Position numbers and translations under genes: made by a program. Positions 23,442 to 30,821 of a stretch of 64,000 nt of DNA are shown here, in pieces. The stretch is from JAPUDQ01 sp049289035 (GTDB lineage Bacteria; Patescibacteriota; Saccharimonadia; Saccharimonadales; Saccharimonadaceae). How positions within the stretch are numbered: the first letter of the stretch is position 1; the number at the start of each line of letters is the position of its first letter. The notes beneath the pieces are model-generated. The model saw only the letters and a program-made list of their open reading frames with translations. It was not told the origin of the DNA and ran no database searches. The stretch covers positions 1 through 64,000 of the forward strand of contig JBAQIV010000022.1 of the NCBI GenBank assembly GCA_049289035.1, in the 5' to 3' direction.

Positions 23442-24287
23442 CTACATGTATTCACGGCAAACCGAGAGCTTGCCAGTGTCGAAGCCTTTGCGAAATGCCT
23501 CAACGCGCTCTTTACTACTGCCGTGCGTCCAGGTTTCGGGGTTGATGGAACCCTGGGTACTGGCTTGTATGCGATCGTCGCCGACAGCTTCAGCAGCGCT
23601 GATTGCTTGCTCTATATCACCCGGCTGAAAGACGTTGCGGTCGCGAAGTGAATTGGCCCACAGACCGGCAAAGCAGTCAGCCTGTAGCTCTAGTCGGACG
23701 CTGACGCTATTGTCGCCAGAACGCGCATACGCGGGGTCATTTTGCGCTTTGTCCATAATGCCGAGCACATTTTGTGCATGGTGACCGGCTTCGTGAGCTA
23801 TCACGTAGGCTTGTGCAACGTCGCCGTTACTACCACCGAGCTGTTGCAATACGGCAAAAAATGTCTCATCCAGATAAATCGTAGTATCGAGCGGGCAATA
23901 ATGCGGCCCGACCTGTGTCGTCGCTATGCCGCAGCCCGAGCGAGTACCGTCGCGAAACAGCACAAGCGTCGGGTCAGGGTAGGTTTTGCCCTCGGCTTTG
24001 AGGGTTTTGCGCCAGTAATCGTTGTTTGAGCCAAGCACCGTGCTGACAAATGTCTCGTAATTGTCTTTGCCTTGAAACTCAGCCGGCTGTTCGGTTGACT
24101 GTGAGCTACCGCCGAGATTGCCAGCGACTTGTTCGAGTAGTGCGGGGTCAACCTGTACGCCCATATAGCTGAGTGCCAAAAACATGACGATACCGACCAA
24201 GCCGCCACCAAGCCCGAGCCCGATGCCGCCCATGCCGCGTCGATCGTCGACGTTGCCACTTGTACCGAGTTGATCCCATAATGCCAT
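23442..24287 (-). CDS. YpfJ-type neutral zinc metallopeptidase
   Basis: A 281-residue membrane-anchored protease of the KPN/YpfJ putative neutral zinc peptidase family. It has a short basic N-terminus containing DDRRG, a glycine-rich transmembrane segment (about 22-45), and an extracellular domain with CGIATTQVGPHYCPLDTTIYLD and the zinc motif AHEAGHHAQNVLG, plus LELQADCFAGLWA, the downstream conserved Glu/Asp block. Four cysteines suggest disulfides. The family is widespread in Actinobacteria and CPR, and its substrates are unknown. Confidence 0.9.
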   Translation of the reverse strand: MALWDQLGTSGNVDDRRGMGGIGLGLGGGLVGIVMFLALSYMGVQVDPALLEQVAGNLGGSSQSTEQPAEFQGKDNYETFVSTVLGSNNDYWRKTLKAEGKTYPDPTLVLFRDGTRSGCGIATTQVGPHYCPLDTTIYLDETFFAVLQQLGGSNGDVAQAYVIAHEAGHHAQNVLGIMDKAQNDPAYARSGDNSVSVRLELQADCFAGLWANSLRDRNVFQPGDIEQAISAAEAVGDDRIQASTQGSINPETWTHGSSKERVEAFRKGFDTGKLSVCREYM

Positions 24288-24345
24288 ACATTGATGGTAG
24301 ATGGTAAATGGTAATTAGTAAATGGTGATAGGCATAAAATGTGAA
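24288..24345. repeat. Locus-specific short word repeat (ATGGTAAATGGT type)
   Basis: Imperfect tandem words TGATGGTAGATGGTAAATGGTAATTAGTAAATGGTGATA directly before the peptidase gene start. A related but different set (ATTAGTATTTGGTAAATAGTAAATGGTAGGTG) lies at 27208-27239. Such low-complexity words recur in several gaps of this window, each with its own sequence. Confidence 0.6.
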
Positions 24346-24450
24346 GTAGATCACATAGTGCATTGATCGTTAATCAATGAACGTTGAACGCTACGCATGC
24401 ATCACAATATGAACTGCCCGCGCCAGTTTCAGCGCGGGACTTATGTTTCA

Positions 24451-24630
24451 TCAGGGTAGTAGGTGCTTGGGACCCTGCGAGGGCACTCTGGGCTGCGGGC
24501 CCGGAATCAGCGACCAACCGCCGAGGCCGTACTCGTACTTATACATCCTCCCTTCCTCGGTCAGTACGTAGATGATGTCGTAGTAACCATCTGGGTGGGG
24601 CATGACCTGGAACTGGACGATCTTATCCAT
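24451..24630 (-). CDS. Small hypothetical protein
   Basis: A 59-residue protein starting MDKIVQFQVMPHPDGYYDI, with GGAG eight bases before the ATG at 24630. It is rich in aromatic and charged residues (EEGRMYKYEYGLGGWSLIP) with no membrane segment, and looks like a small two-sheet domain of the kind used in repetitive WD/Tyr-rich proteins. No family was recognised. A GC-rich hairpin (24417-24438, CCCGCGC/GCGCGGG) lies just past its end but lacks a U-tract. Confidence 0.6.
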   Translation of the reverse strand: MDKIVQFQVMPHPDGYYDIIYVLTEEGRMYKYEYGLGGWSLIPGPQPRVPSQGPKHLLP

Positions 24631-24755
24631 GTAAAGCTCCTTCACGAGAACTCCGGTATGAAACAATATAATCATAGCATAAAGTAGCGTATAAAGCAAA
24701 CAATACGTAATTTTTATAGACTTATTCGTACATATGTGATATAAAATAACAAATA

Positions 24756-25511
24756 ATGTCTATATTTTCACCTGTCCGTCGGTATGTTCATGGCGAGCTC
24801 GCAACACTGGGTTCTGAAAAGGGTATCAATACGCAATCAGAACGACTAAGAGAACGTTTCCGAGATACGCCAAGTCTTAAGCTGTTAGCTATGTGGGCGA
24901 TCCATGAAGCGCTCGGGCTCGTTCCTGCGTTAGCCGATGAGACATTGCGACAGATGTATGCCGCTCGCGGTATCGATGTGGTGGGCTATGGTGCATCGTC
25001 GGTTGCTATGCGGGTTGAAGATCAGGTGTTTCGTGTCTATCATGATAGCTTTGACAAGTCGCCAGAGGAGCACGAAACTATGCTGGCTGAGCTGCGGTCT
25101 CGTCAAGAAAAGCTGCAGAAGTATTTGCCAGATGTGGTATGCGGACAAGAATTTACGTTGGCTACCAACCCGCTGCCAGGCCGTCAGGAAACGACGATTA
25201 TCGCAAGTCACCAACCATATATAAAAGACTACATACCATATGATCCCGCGGGTGACTATAACGATACACAGAGACAGCAGCTCGTCAATATGATAGCTGC
25301 AGCTGAAACCATGCGAGAAAACGAGGGATTACTTGTCGATATAATGGGGCAGGGCAACGTAGGGTTCTCTAAGGGAAATCTCATAATTATAGATACATTA
25401 CCGATTAAGCTAGCCAGCTTAAAACCGGACGCTCGGCACATAATGTTGCAGCTGTACAATGACGCTCTAGCTACGATGCGTACGCAGACAGCATGTGTGG
25501 ATGTAGCGTAG
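24756..25511 (+). CDS. Kinase-fold protein (divergent phosphotransferase)
   Basis: A 251-residue protein. VVGYGASSVAMRVEDQVFRVYH resembles a glycine-rich loop and the following lysine/arginine strand of protein-kinase-like folds. GLLVDIMGQGNVGFSKGNLIIIDT resembles a catalytic loop (D...N) followed by the metal-binding Asp of a DFG-like strand. The order and spacing fit aminoglycoside- or lipopolysaccharide-kinase-like proteins. The invariant Lys is replaced by Arg, so activity is uncertain. TATAAA ends ten bases before the ATG with no ribosome site. Confidence 0.6.
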   Translation: MSIFSPVRRYVHGELATLGSEKGINTQSERLRERFRDTPSLKLLAMWAIHEALGLVPALADETLRQMYAARGIDVVGYGASSVAMRVEDQVFRVYHDSFDKSPEEHETMLAELRSRQEKLQKYLPDVVCGQEFTLATNPLPGRQETTIIASHQPYIKDYIPYDPAGDYNDTQRQQLVNMIAAAETMRENEGLLVDIMGQGNVGFSKGNLIIIDTLPIKLASLKPDARHIMLQLYNDALATMRTQTACVDVA

Positions 25512-25530
25512 AGTAGATTTTTAAGAAAAG

Positions 25531-27165
25531 TCAGGGAAGGGTGACGACCGATTTGTCCTTCATGCGGCCGTCGAAATCGACTTCATACACCAGGGCGGCA
25601 TCTTGGAGCATTTCCATAGCGCCAATTTTTTCGTCTGAGATGTTTTCGATGTATTTTATGAGCGAGCGTATGGAATTGCCGTGGGCGACCAGTAAAACAT
25701 TTTGGCCATGGCGCACGCGCGGCAAAATGATACGCAGATAAAACGGTATAGTGCGTTGGTAGACGTCGCGCAAACTTTCACCGCCTTCCACTGGGCTATC
25801 CCAACTGCGGCGCAGTTCGTCGAAGGCTTTGTCGCCGACTGCTTCGCGCACTTTGTCTTTTTGCATGCCAGTATAGACGCCGTAGTCGCGTTCGTTGAGA
25901 GCAGTTGAGGCTTCGGAGTGCAAGTCGACTTTACCAGAAGAGTTTATGATGTTTTCGAGTGTCTCCCGGCTGCGGATCTGCTGGGAAGTGTAGGCGTAGT
26001 CAAATTTGATATCGGCGAGCTTTTTGCCCATGGCAACAGAGTCAGCGATACCTTTTTGGCTTAGGTGTACGTCAGTACTACCGGTCCAGCGGCCCTCGGC
26101 GTTCCAGTCTGATTCACCGTGACGGACAATGACGAGTTTGCCGGTGGTCGCATGCGATTCAACTTTGTTTGGAGTCTCGCCGTACCAGAAACGGATGATA
26201 TTTTGCACGGTAGTGTCGTTGATACGAGAAATTGCCTCGATGGTATTGAAAGCGGCGTGCTGGGTAGCGATGACATTGGGGAGTTGCAAGAGGGCATGTA
26301 TCTCAGCAGCATGCTCAAAGGTGCTAGGACTGGTGGCATTGCTGCTAAGCGCGTCGAGCAAGCCGCTGCTGAGCATGAGTTTTTCGCCTTCGATTGTATC
26401 GAGGCCGGCGCCGGCAATATGGCCAGACTTGAGAGCATGGATAAGCGCGCGATTTTCAACCAGCTCGCCACGGGCAGTATTTATGAGGATAGCGCCTTTT
26501 TTCATCTTGGCCAGCGTCGATTCGTTGATGAGATGGTAGTTGTCGGCAAGGAGTGGCGTATGCAGCGTAACGATATCGCTACGATCAAGCAACGTGTTGA
26601 GGTCGACATACTCAAACCCAATCTGTTTGGCAAGCTGTTCGTTGTGGCGCACATCGTAGGCGACGACGTTCATCTCGAAACCTTTGGCTATACGCGCACT
26701 ATGGCTACCGATATGGCCCATGCCGATGATACCAAGTGTTTTACCCTTGAGGTCGATCCCGGTCAGCTCCGACGCCTTAAATGAACCTTCTTCGGTAGCA
26801 AGTGCAGTTGGGATAAGTTTGCGCGTGAGAGCTAGCATGAGGGCGAAGGCGGCTTCGGCCACAGTGTTTTCACCATAGGTTGGCACGTTGACGACGGTCA
26901 CGCCACGGGCGGCGGCAGCTTCAAGGTCAATATGATCAAACCCCGTGCTGCGTGCGGCGATCAGTTTGAGGCGCGGCATTTTCTCGATCATCTGGCGGGT
27001 GACATGACTAGTGACAAAGACAGATATAACCTCGGCTTCCGGGTTGAGGTTGCGGAGTGAGATAGTGTCACGCACAAATTCCCATGCGTGATCGGTCTCG
27101 CGTAACCCTTCACTTAGTTGCGCCTGATCGATCTTTGTCGCTTCATAAAAAACGATAACTGCCAT
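25531..27165 (-). CDS. D-2-hydroxyacid dehydrogenase fused to phosphoglycerate mutase
   Basis: A 544-residue fusion. Residues 1-335 are a D-lactate-dehydrogenase-type enzyme: the NAD loop GKTLGIIGMGHIGSHSAR, the catalytic Arg in NTARGELV, Glu in GLDTIEGE and His in ATQHAAFN. Residues from about 342 are a 2,3-bisphosphoglycerate-dependent phosphoglycerate mutase: VIVRHGESDWN with the phosphohistidine, ALNERDYGVYTGM with the Glu, and LLVAHGNSIRS. The two domains join without a stop or frameshift. The ATG at 27165 is preferred for its AGGGTGGG site; the frame is open 78 bases further upstream. The union links a lower-glycolysis step to NADH-consuming fermentation, suggesting coordinated expression or channelling. 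Confidence 0.93.
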   Translation of the reverse strand: MAVIVFYEATKIDQAQLSEGLRETDHAWEFVRDTISLRNLNPEAEVISVFVTSHVTRQMIEKMPRLKLIAARSTGFDHIDLEAAAARGVTVVNVPTYGENTVAEAAFALMLALTRKLIPTALATEEGSFKASELTGIDLKGKTLGIIGMGHIGSHSARIAKGFEMNVVAYDVRHNEQLAKQIGFEYVDLNTLLDRSDIVTLHTPLLADNYHLINESTLAKMKKGAILINTARGELVENRALIHALKSGHIAGAGLDTIEGEKLMLSSGLLDALSSNATSPSTFEHAAEIHALLQLPNVIATQHAAFNTIEAISRINDTTVQNIIRFWYGETPNKVESHATTGKLVIVRHGESDWNAEGRWTGSTDVHLSQKGIADSVAMGKKLADIKFDYAYTSQQIRSRETLENIINSSGKVDLHSEASTALNERDYGVYTGMQKDKVREAVGDKAFDELRRSWDSPVEGGESLRDVYQRTIPFYLRIILPRVRHGQNVLLVAHGNSIRSLIKYIENISDEKIGAMEMLQDAALVYEVDFDGRMKDKSVVTLP

Positions 27166-27259
27166 GTACCCACCCTTAATTATTATGCTTATCTGGGTAT
27201 CATTGTAATTAGTATTTGGTAAATAGTAAATGGTAGGTGACAAAATACATCACATACCT

Positions 27260-27282
27260 GCTAAGAGGAGGCACCTCTTAGC
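27260..27282. promoter_or_regulatory. Inverted repeat operator candidate between divergent genes
   Basis: GCTAAGAGG, five bases, CCTCTTAGC: a perfect nine-base inverted repeat in the divergent gap. It lies five bases upstream of the -10 TATACT (27288-27293) of the zincin gene, over its -35 position, which suits a repressor or activator site. It is not followed by a T-tract in either direction, so a terminator is less likely. Confidence 0.5.
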
Positions 27283-27301
27283 AATGGTATACTAGCTATC
27301 G

Positions 27302-27676
27302 ATGAATGACGAAGAATTTAGCAATTATATTTCGCGGGCGATTGACGAGATGCCGGAGCGCTATATAAAAGGCCTCGACAATGTCGTGATCACCTATGCC
27401 GACGAGCCGACGCCCGACCAGGCGAGGAAGTTACGCCTGCGCGGAGATCAGCTGCTCCTCGGGCTGTATGAAGGCATACCGTTACCGCAGCGCGGAGCAG
27501 GGTATAACCTCGTATTGCCCGACAAAATAACGCTTTTTAAGCGACCTATCCAGGCAGTAACGCACGACGCAACTAGCTTTTATCGCCAAGTGAAACACAC
27601 ACTCTGGCACGAGATAGCGCACTTTTACGGGCTCGACCATGATCAGATACACGCCATCGAATCGCGCTGGCATTGA
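27302..27676 (+). CDS. Zincin-like metallopeptidase (DUF1025 type)
   Basis: A 124-residue minimal zinc peptidase. The motif TLWHEIAHFYGLDHDQI gives HExxH and the third ligand position. The upstream part (MPERYIKGLDNVVITYADEP) matches the small metallopeptidase family common in Actinobacteria and CPR. Its role is unknown. TATACT is eight bases before the ATG and there is no ribosome site, so it is probably leaderless. A possible operator lies at 27260-27282. Confidence 0.88.
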   Translation: MNDEEFSNYISRAIDEMPERYIKGLDNVVITYADEPTPDQARKLRLRGDQLLLGLYEGIPLPQRGAGYNLVLPDKITLFKRPIQAVTHDATSFYRQVKHTLWHEIAHFYGLDHDQIHAIESRWH

Positions 27677-27715
27677 CATATAACCACGCTTATGCTAATA
27701 TAGAGTATAGCCACC

Positions 27716-27967
27716 ATGTTAAAAATCAAACAATCCTTTCATCTCTCGCTTCCGACACTCAGCCTTAACTCGGCCAAACCGCTTGAGTTGAGCCCAGTGC
27801 TTGACGACGTCGATGAGCTGACGCAGTCGGTTCAAGCCGACATGATTGATCATGACGACAATTGGTCTCTCGACGAGCGCCCAGACGAATCGGAACTTGA
27901 TGCATTTTGGAGTAGTGTCGAAAAAGACATTCAAAACGATCCGACCTGGATTAGTTTTGACGACTAA
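27716..27967 (+). CDS. Acidic hypothetical protein
   Basis: An 83-residue, strongly acidic protein (DDVDELTQ, DHDDNWSLDERPDESELDAFW, ISFDD) without membrane segments or cysteines. It follows the zincin gene by 39 bases. No family was recognised. The repetitive Asp/Glu and Trp-containing ends could be a binding tail for a basic partner. A truncated copy of the structured repeat family begins just after it on the other strand. Confidence 0.6.
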   Translation: MLKIKQSFHLSLPTLSLNSAKPLELSPVLDDVDELTQSVQADMIDHDDNWSLDERPDESELDAFWSSVEKDIQNDPTWISFDD

Positions 27968-27982
27968 AACGGTACGCCATAG

Positions 27983-28053
27983 GCACTACCCCCTCTTAAG
28001 AGCAACCGCCCCTCGCCGCCAACTCAATTGGACTACGCCTTCGCAAATCCAGC
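27983..28053 (-). ncRNA. Truncated copy (C) of structured repeat family
   Basis: Read on the minus strand, this stretch contains GCGAAGGCGTAG, then CAATTGAGTTGGCGGCGAGGGGC and GTTGCTCTTAAGAG...GGTAGTGC. It follows the core and the start of the right arm of copy A at 44007-44139, including AAGGCGTAG, TTGGCG.GCG.GGGGC, GTTGCTCT and GGTAGTGC, in the same order and close spacing. The left arm and the small GCC/GGC hairpin are missing, so this copy is truncated or decayed. Confidence 0.6.
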
Positions 28054-28119
28054 TTGAAAATATTTTTCACATCTGTTAAAATAGCTCATTAGTATAAAGT
28101 CATAATCATAAGGAATGCT

Positions 28120-28428
28120 ATGAAAGCAGTTGTTCGAATCGGCGGCAAACAATACATTGTCGGCGAAAAAGAGACCCTCCTGGTGGACCGCCTCCCGGAA
28201 GGAACTAAAGAGCTCACGCTCGAACCGCTGATGGTGTTTGACGGCAAAGATATCTCTGTCGGCGCACCGGTGGTCGCTGGTATGAAAATCAAAGCGAAGG
28301 TCATCGACGACGAAGTCAAAGGCGACAAGATTCGCGTGATTCGCTACAAAGCGAAAAAACGCGTCCACAAAGTGACGGGTCACCGCCAGCAATACAGTCG
28401 CATAGAAGTCGGCGCGATTAAAGCGTAG
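28120..28428 (+). CDS. rplU: 50S ribosomal protein L21
   Basis: A 102-residue ribosomal protein of the large subunit. MKAVVRIGGKQYIVGEKETLLVDRL and the C-terminal KAKKRVHKVTGHRQQYSRIEV segment are family hallmarks. The usual partner rpmA (L27) is not next to it. The following 30 bases hold the short repeats AGTCCGTATGTCGTAGTCCGTATATCG and then a CTCGAG-centred hairpin. Confidence 0.97.
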   Translation: MKAVVRIGGKQYIVGEKETLLVDRLPEGTKELTLEPLMVFDGKDISVGAPVVAGMKIKAKVIDDEVKGDKIRVIRYKAKKRVHKVTGHRQQYSRIEVGAIKA

Positions 28429-28551
28429 TCCGTATGTCGTAGTCCGTATATCGTATAACTCGAGCCTAATGGCTCGAGTTATGATGTTACGGCCTACGAT
28501 CTTTGTTTCACGCATGGTATAATCATGAGAGTAATGAGGGGTAGATAAGCC

Positions 28552-29334
28552 ATGAGTTCTCCAGTGATTATTGCGGTGACCAACCAAAAAGGCGGCGTCG
28601 GTAAAACGACGACGAGTATCAATGTGGCGTATTGTCTTCATAAACTCGGTAAACGAGTACTCTTAGTTGACTTTGATCCGCAAGGTAATGCTTCGAGTGG
28701 GCTGGGTATCGACAAACATGCCGTTGAGTTGACCAGCCTCAACATTATACAGCTCGACACTGCAGCTTCGGAGGCGATTGTACCGACGCGGTATAAAAAT
28801 ATCGACATCATACCAGCCGTGCCAGAACTTGCGAACGCTGAAGTTGAGTTAGCCAAAGCCGAGCGGCGATTTGTTCGGCTGAGGCAGGCGCTACAACCAC
28901 TCGATGCGTACGATGTGATCGTCATCGATAGTCCACCGAGCTTGAGTCTACTAACGGTCAATGCTCTTATAGCGTCACACTATGTTTTACTGCCAGTGCA
29001 AGCTGAGTTTTACGCGCTTGAAGGCTTGGGGCAGCTGCTTGAGACGATTAAACTAATTCGTAAAGGCATGAACCCCACGCTTGAGCTGATTGGGGTGCTT
29101 GTAACTATGATGGATTCACGTACCACACTCAGTCGGCAGGTTCACGACGAGATTAAGAAACATTTTCCAGGTAAGGTATTTGAGACAACCATACCGCGCA
29201 ATGTCCGTATTGCTGAGGCGCCGAGTCACGGTGTGCCGGTCGGTGACTATGACCGTTGGAGCAAAGGTGCCCGGGCTTACAAAACTATGACGAAGGAATT
29301 AGTAGAGCGATTGGCATCGAAAGGAGTGATGTAG
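28552..29334 (+). CDS. parA: Chromosome partitioning ATPase ParA (Soj)
   Basis: A 260-residue Walker-type ATPase that moves ParB-parS complexes along the nucleoid. The deviant Walker A NQKGGVGKTTTSIN is at residues 11-24, Walker A' in LLVDFDPQGN, and Walker B in VIVIDSPPSLS. It is the chromosomal (short) ParA type. A TATAAT lies 47 bases upstream, with GAGGGG as ribosome site. parB follows after one base. A half-parS sequence (TGTTTCACG) at 28505-28513 lies just upstream of the promoter. Confidence 0.97.
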   Translation: MSSPVIIAVTNQKGGVGKTTTSINVAYCLHKLGKRVLLVDFDPQGNASSGLGIDKHAVELTSLNIIQLDTAASEAIVPTRYKNIDIIPAVPELANAEVELAKAERRFVRLRQALQPLDAYDVIVIDSPPSLSLLTVNALIASHYVLLPVQAEFYALEGLGQLLETIKLIRKGMNPTLELIGVLVTMMDSRTTLSRQVHDEIKKHFPGKVFETTIPRNVRIAEAPSHGVPVGDYDRWSKGARAYKTMTKELVERLASKGVM

Positions 29335-29335
29335 T

Positions 29336-30214
29336 ATGGCAGCACGAGGACTAGGTAGGGGCTTTGATTCGTTGATACCGACGGACGTTCTCGACGAGAC
29401 ATTTGACCCGACAGCAGGGAGCGACGAAAAAGTTTCAGAACTCCGCTTTGTGGCAGTGGAAGCAATTGTGCCGAACCCTGACCAGCCACGCCGTGATTTT
29501 GACCGCGCCGCACTGGAGGAATTAGCCGAGTCACTCAAGCACCACGGTGTCATACAGCCGATTATTGTTGCAGCCAAAGGAGACAAGTACCAGATAGTAG
29601 CGGGTGAACGTCGGTGGCGTGCAGCGCAGATTGCTGGTCTCGACAAAGTGCCAGCACTGGTGCGAACGCTGAGTAATCAGCATAAATTAGAAGTGGCCTT
29701 GATCGAAAACCTGCAACGCGAAAACCTCAACGCGCTCGAAACGGCAACTGCGTATCTGAAATTGAACACGCAATTTAATATGACGCACGAAGAGATTGCC
29801 AAACGAGCCGGCGGCAAAGCAGTGAGTACCATCACAAATACTATACGGTTACTGCGGTTGCCAGACGACGCCAAAAAAGCCATTGTCGCAGGTGCTATCA
29901 GTGAAGGCCACGCTCGACAAATTCTGGCGCTTGACGACCCTGCCATGCAAGCAGAGCTGCTCCGGCGAATCATTGCCGAGGGCTGGAGTGTACGCAAGGC
30001 TGAGCAATTTGTCGTCGGTTACAAACGCGGTGAATTGGGCCAAAAAGTTTCGAGTGCTGTTAAACACACCCGAAGTGAAACGGACTTTACTCGATCGTTT
30101 GCGCGTCGTATTGGGCTCGATGTCAAGCACAAGACAACGGCACACGGCGGGCAGATAATCATTAGCTACCGCACCGAAAAAGAACTAAGCAAGTTAGAAG
30201 ACTTACTTCGTTAG
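29336..30214 (+). CDS. parB: Chromosome partitioning protein ParB
   Basis: CTP-dependent DNA clamp that loads at parS. The 292-residue chain shows an N-terminal ParA-interaction segment (ARGLGRGFDSLIPTD), the CTPase/ParB core with VPNPDQPRRDFD and GERRWRAAQIAGL, the helix-turn-helix KRAGGKAVSTITNTIRLLRLP, and a C-terminal dimer segment. Only one base separates it from parA. Its end is two bases from the end of the convergent lepB. Confidence 0.97.
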   Translation: MAARGLGRGFDSLIPTDVLDETFDPTAGSDEKVSELRFVAVEAIVPNPDQPRRDFDRAALEELAESLKHHGVIQPIIVAAKGDKYQIVAGERRWRAAQIAGLDKVPALVRTLSNQHKLEVALIENLQRENLNALETATAYLKLNTQFNMTHEEIAKRAGGKAVSTITNTIRLLRLPDDAKKAIVAGAISEGHARQILALDDPAMQAELLRRIIAEGWSVRKAEQFVVGYKRGELGQKVSSAVKHTRSETDFTRSFARRIGLDVKHKTTAHGGQIIISYRTEKELSKLEDLLR

Positions 30215-30216
30215 TA

Positions 30217-30813
30217 TCAGAAATTTGTGCTTATTTTCGTAAACGGATAGATGCGCATAACAACCGGACCGACAATGTTGTTGAGTGGTATAAGACCGAG
30301 CCCATTGCGTGAGTCGAGTGATTCGTTGCCGCCGCGGTTGTCGCCTATGACAAAGATTTGGCCGTCGGGTACTACTGTCTTATCAACCTGGCCGGTTACG
30401 AGCGACGGGTAGACGCTGACGCCATCGTACGGGTTGAAGCCGCTCGGGTGTTCGCTATTGTATACGGTGACTTTGCCGCCGCTTACCTCAACTTGTTCGC
30501 CGGGTAATCCAATGACGCGTTTGACGACGTATTCGTCGGCTCGCATTTCTTCAAACTTGGGGTTTTTAAAGACAATTACATGGCCGCGAGTAGGCATGTA
30601 TGGTGCACCGCGCAGCGCAGACCAGGTCATAGGCAAGCGGTTGACGATCAGGCGATCACCGGTGAACATGGTTGATTCCATACTTGGACCAGTCACACTA
30701 AAACTACGAAACACGAGAGCATTGATCAGCCATGCGCCCACGACGACAGCAATCACAAACCAAACGATACCCAGAGTGTCGCGCATACGTTGGCGGTGTT
30801 CAATGGTCAGCAT
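30217..30813 (-). CDS. lepB: Signal peptidase I
   Basis: Membrane serine protease that removes signal peptides of exported proteins. Of 198 residues, one N-terminal transmembrane helix (about 14-34) is followed by the catalytic Ser44 in GPSMESTM, the general-base Lys98 in VVKRVIGLPGE and the conserved GDNRGGNESLDSRNGLG box. It is transcribed with the O-antigen ligase gene, which ends eight bases upstream. It would process the many signal-peptide proteins in this window. Confidence 0.96.
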   Translation of the reverse strand: MLTIEHRQRMRDTLGIVWFVIAVVVGAWLINALVFRSFSVTGPSMESTMFTGDRLIVNRLPMTWSALRGAPYMPTRGHVIVFKNPKFEEMRADEYVVKRVIGLPGEQVEVSGGKVTVYNSEHPSGFNPYDGVSVYPSLVTGQVDKTVVPDGQIFVIGDNRGGNESLDSRNGLGLIPLNNIVGPVVMRIYPFTKISTNF

Positions 30814-30821
30814 ATCAGTAT

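Noticed and set aside
28505..28513. parS site next to parA
   Set aside because: TGTTTCACG matches only the left half of the parS consensus. The following bases (CATGGTA) break the palindrome, so it is only a half-site.
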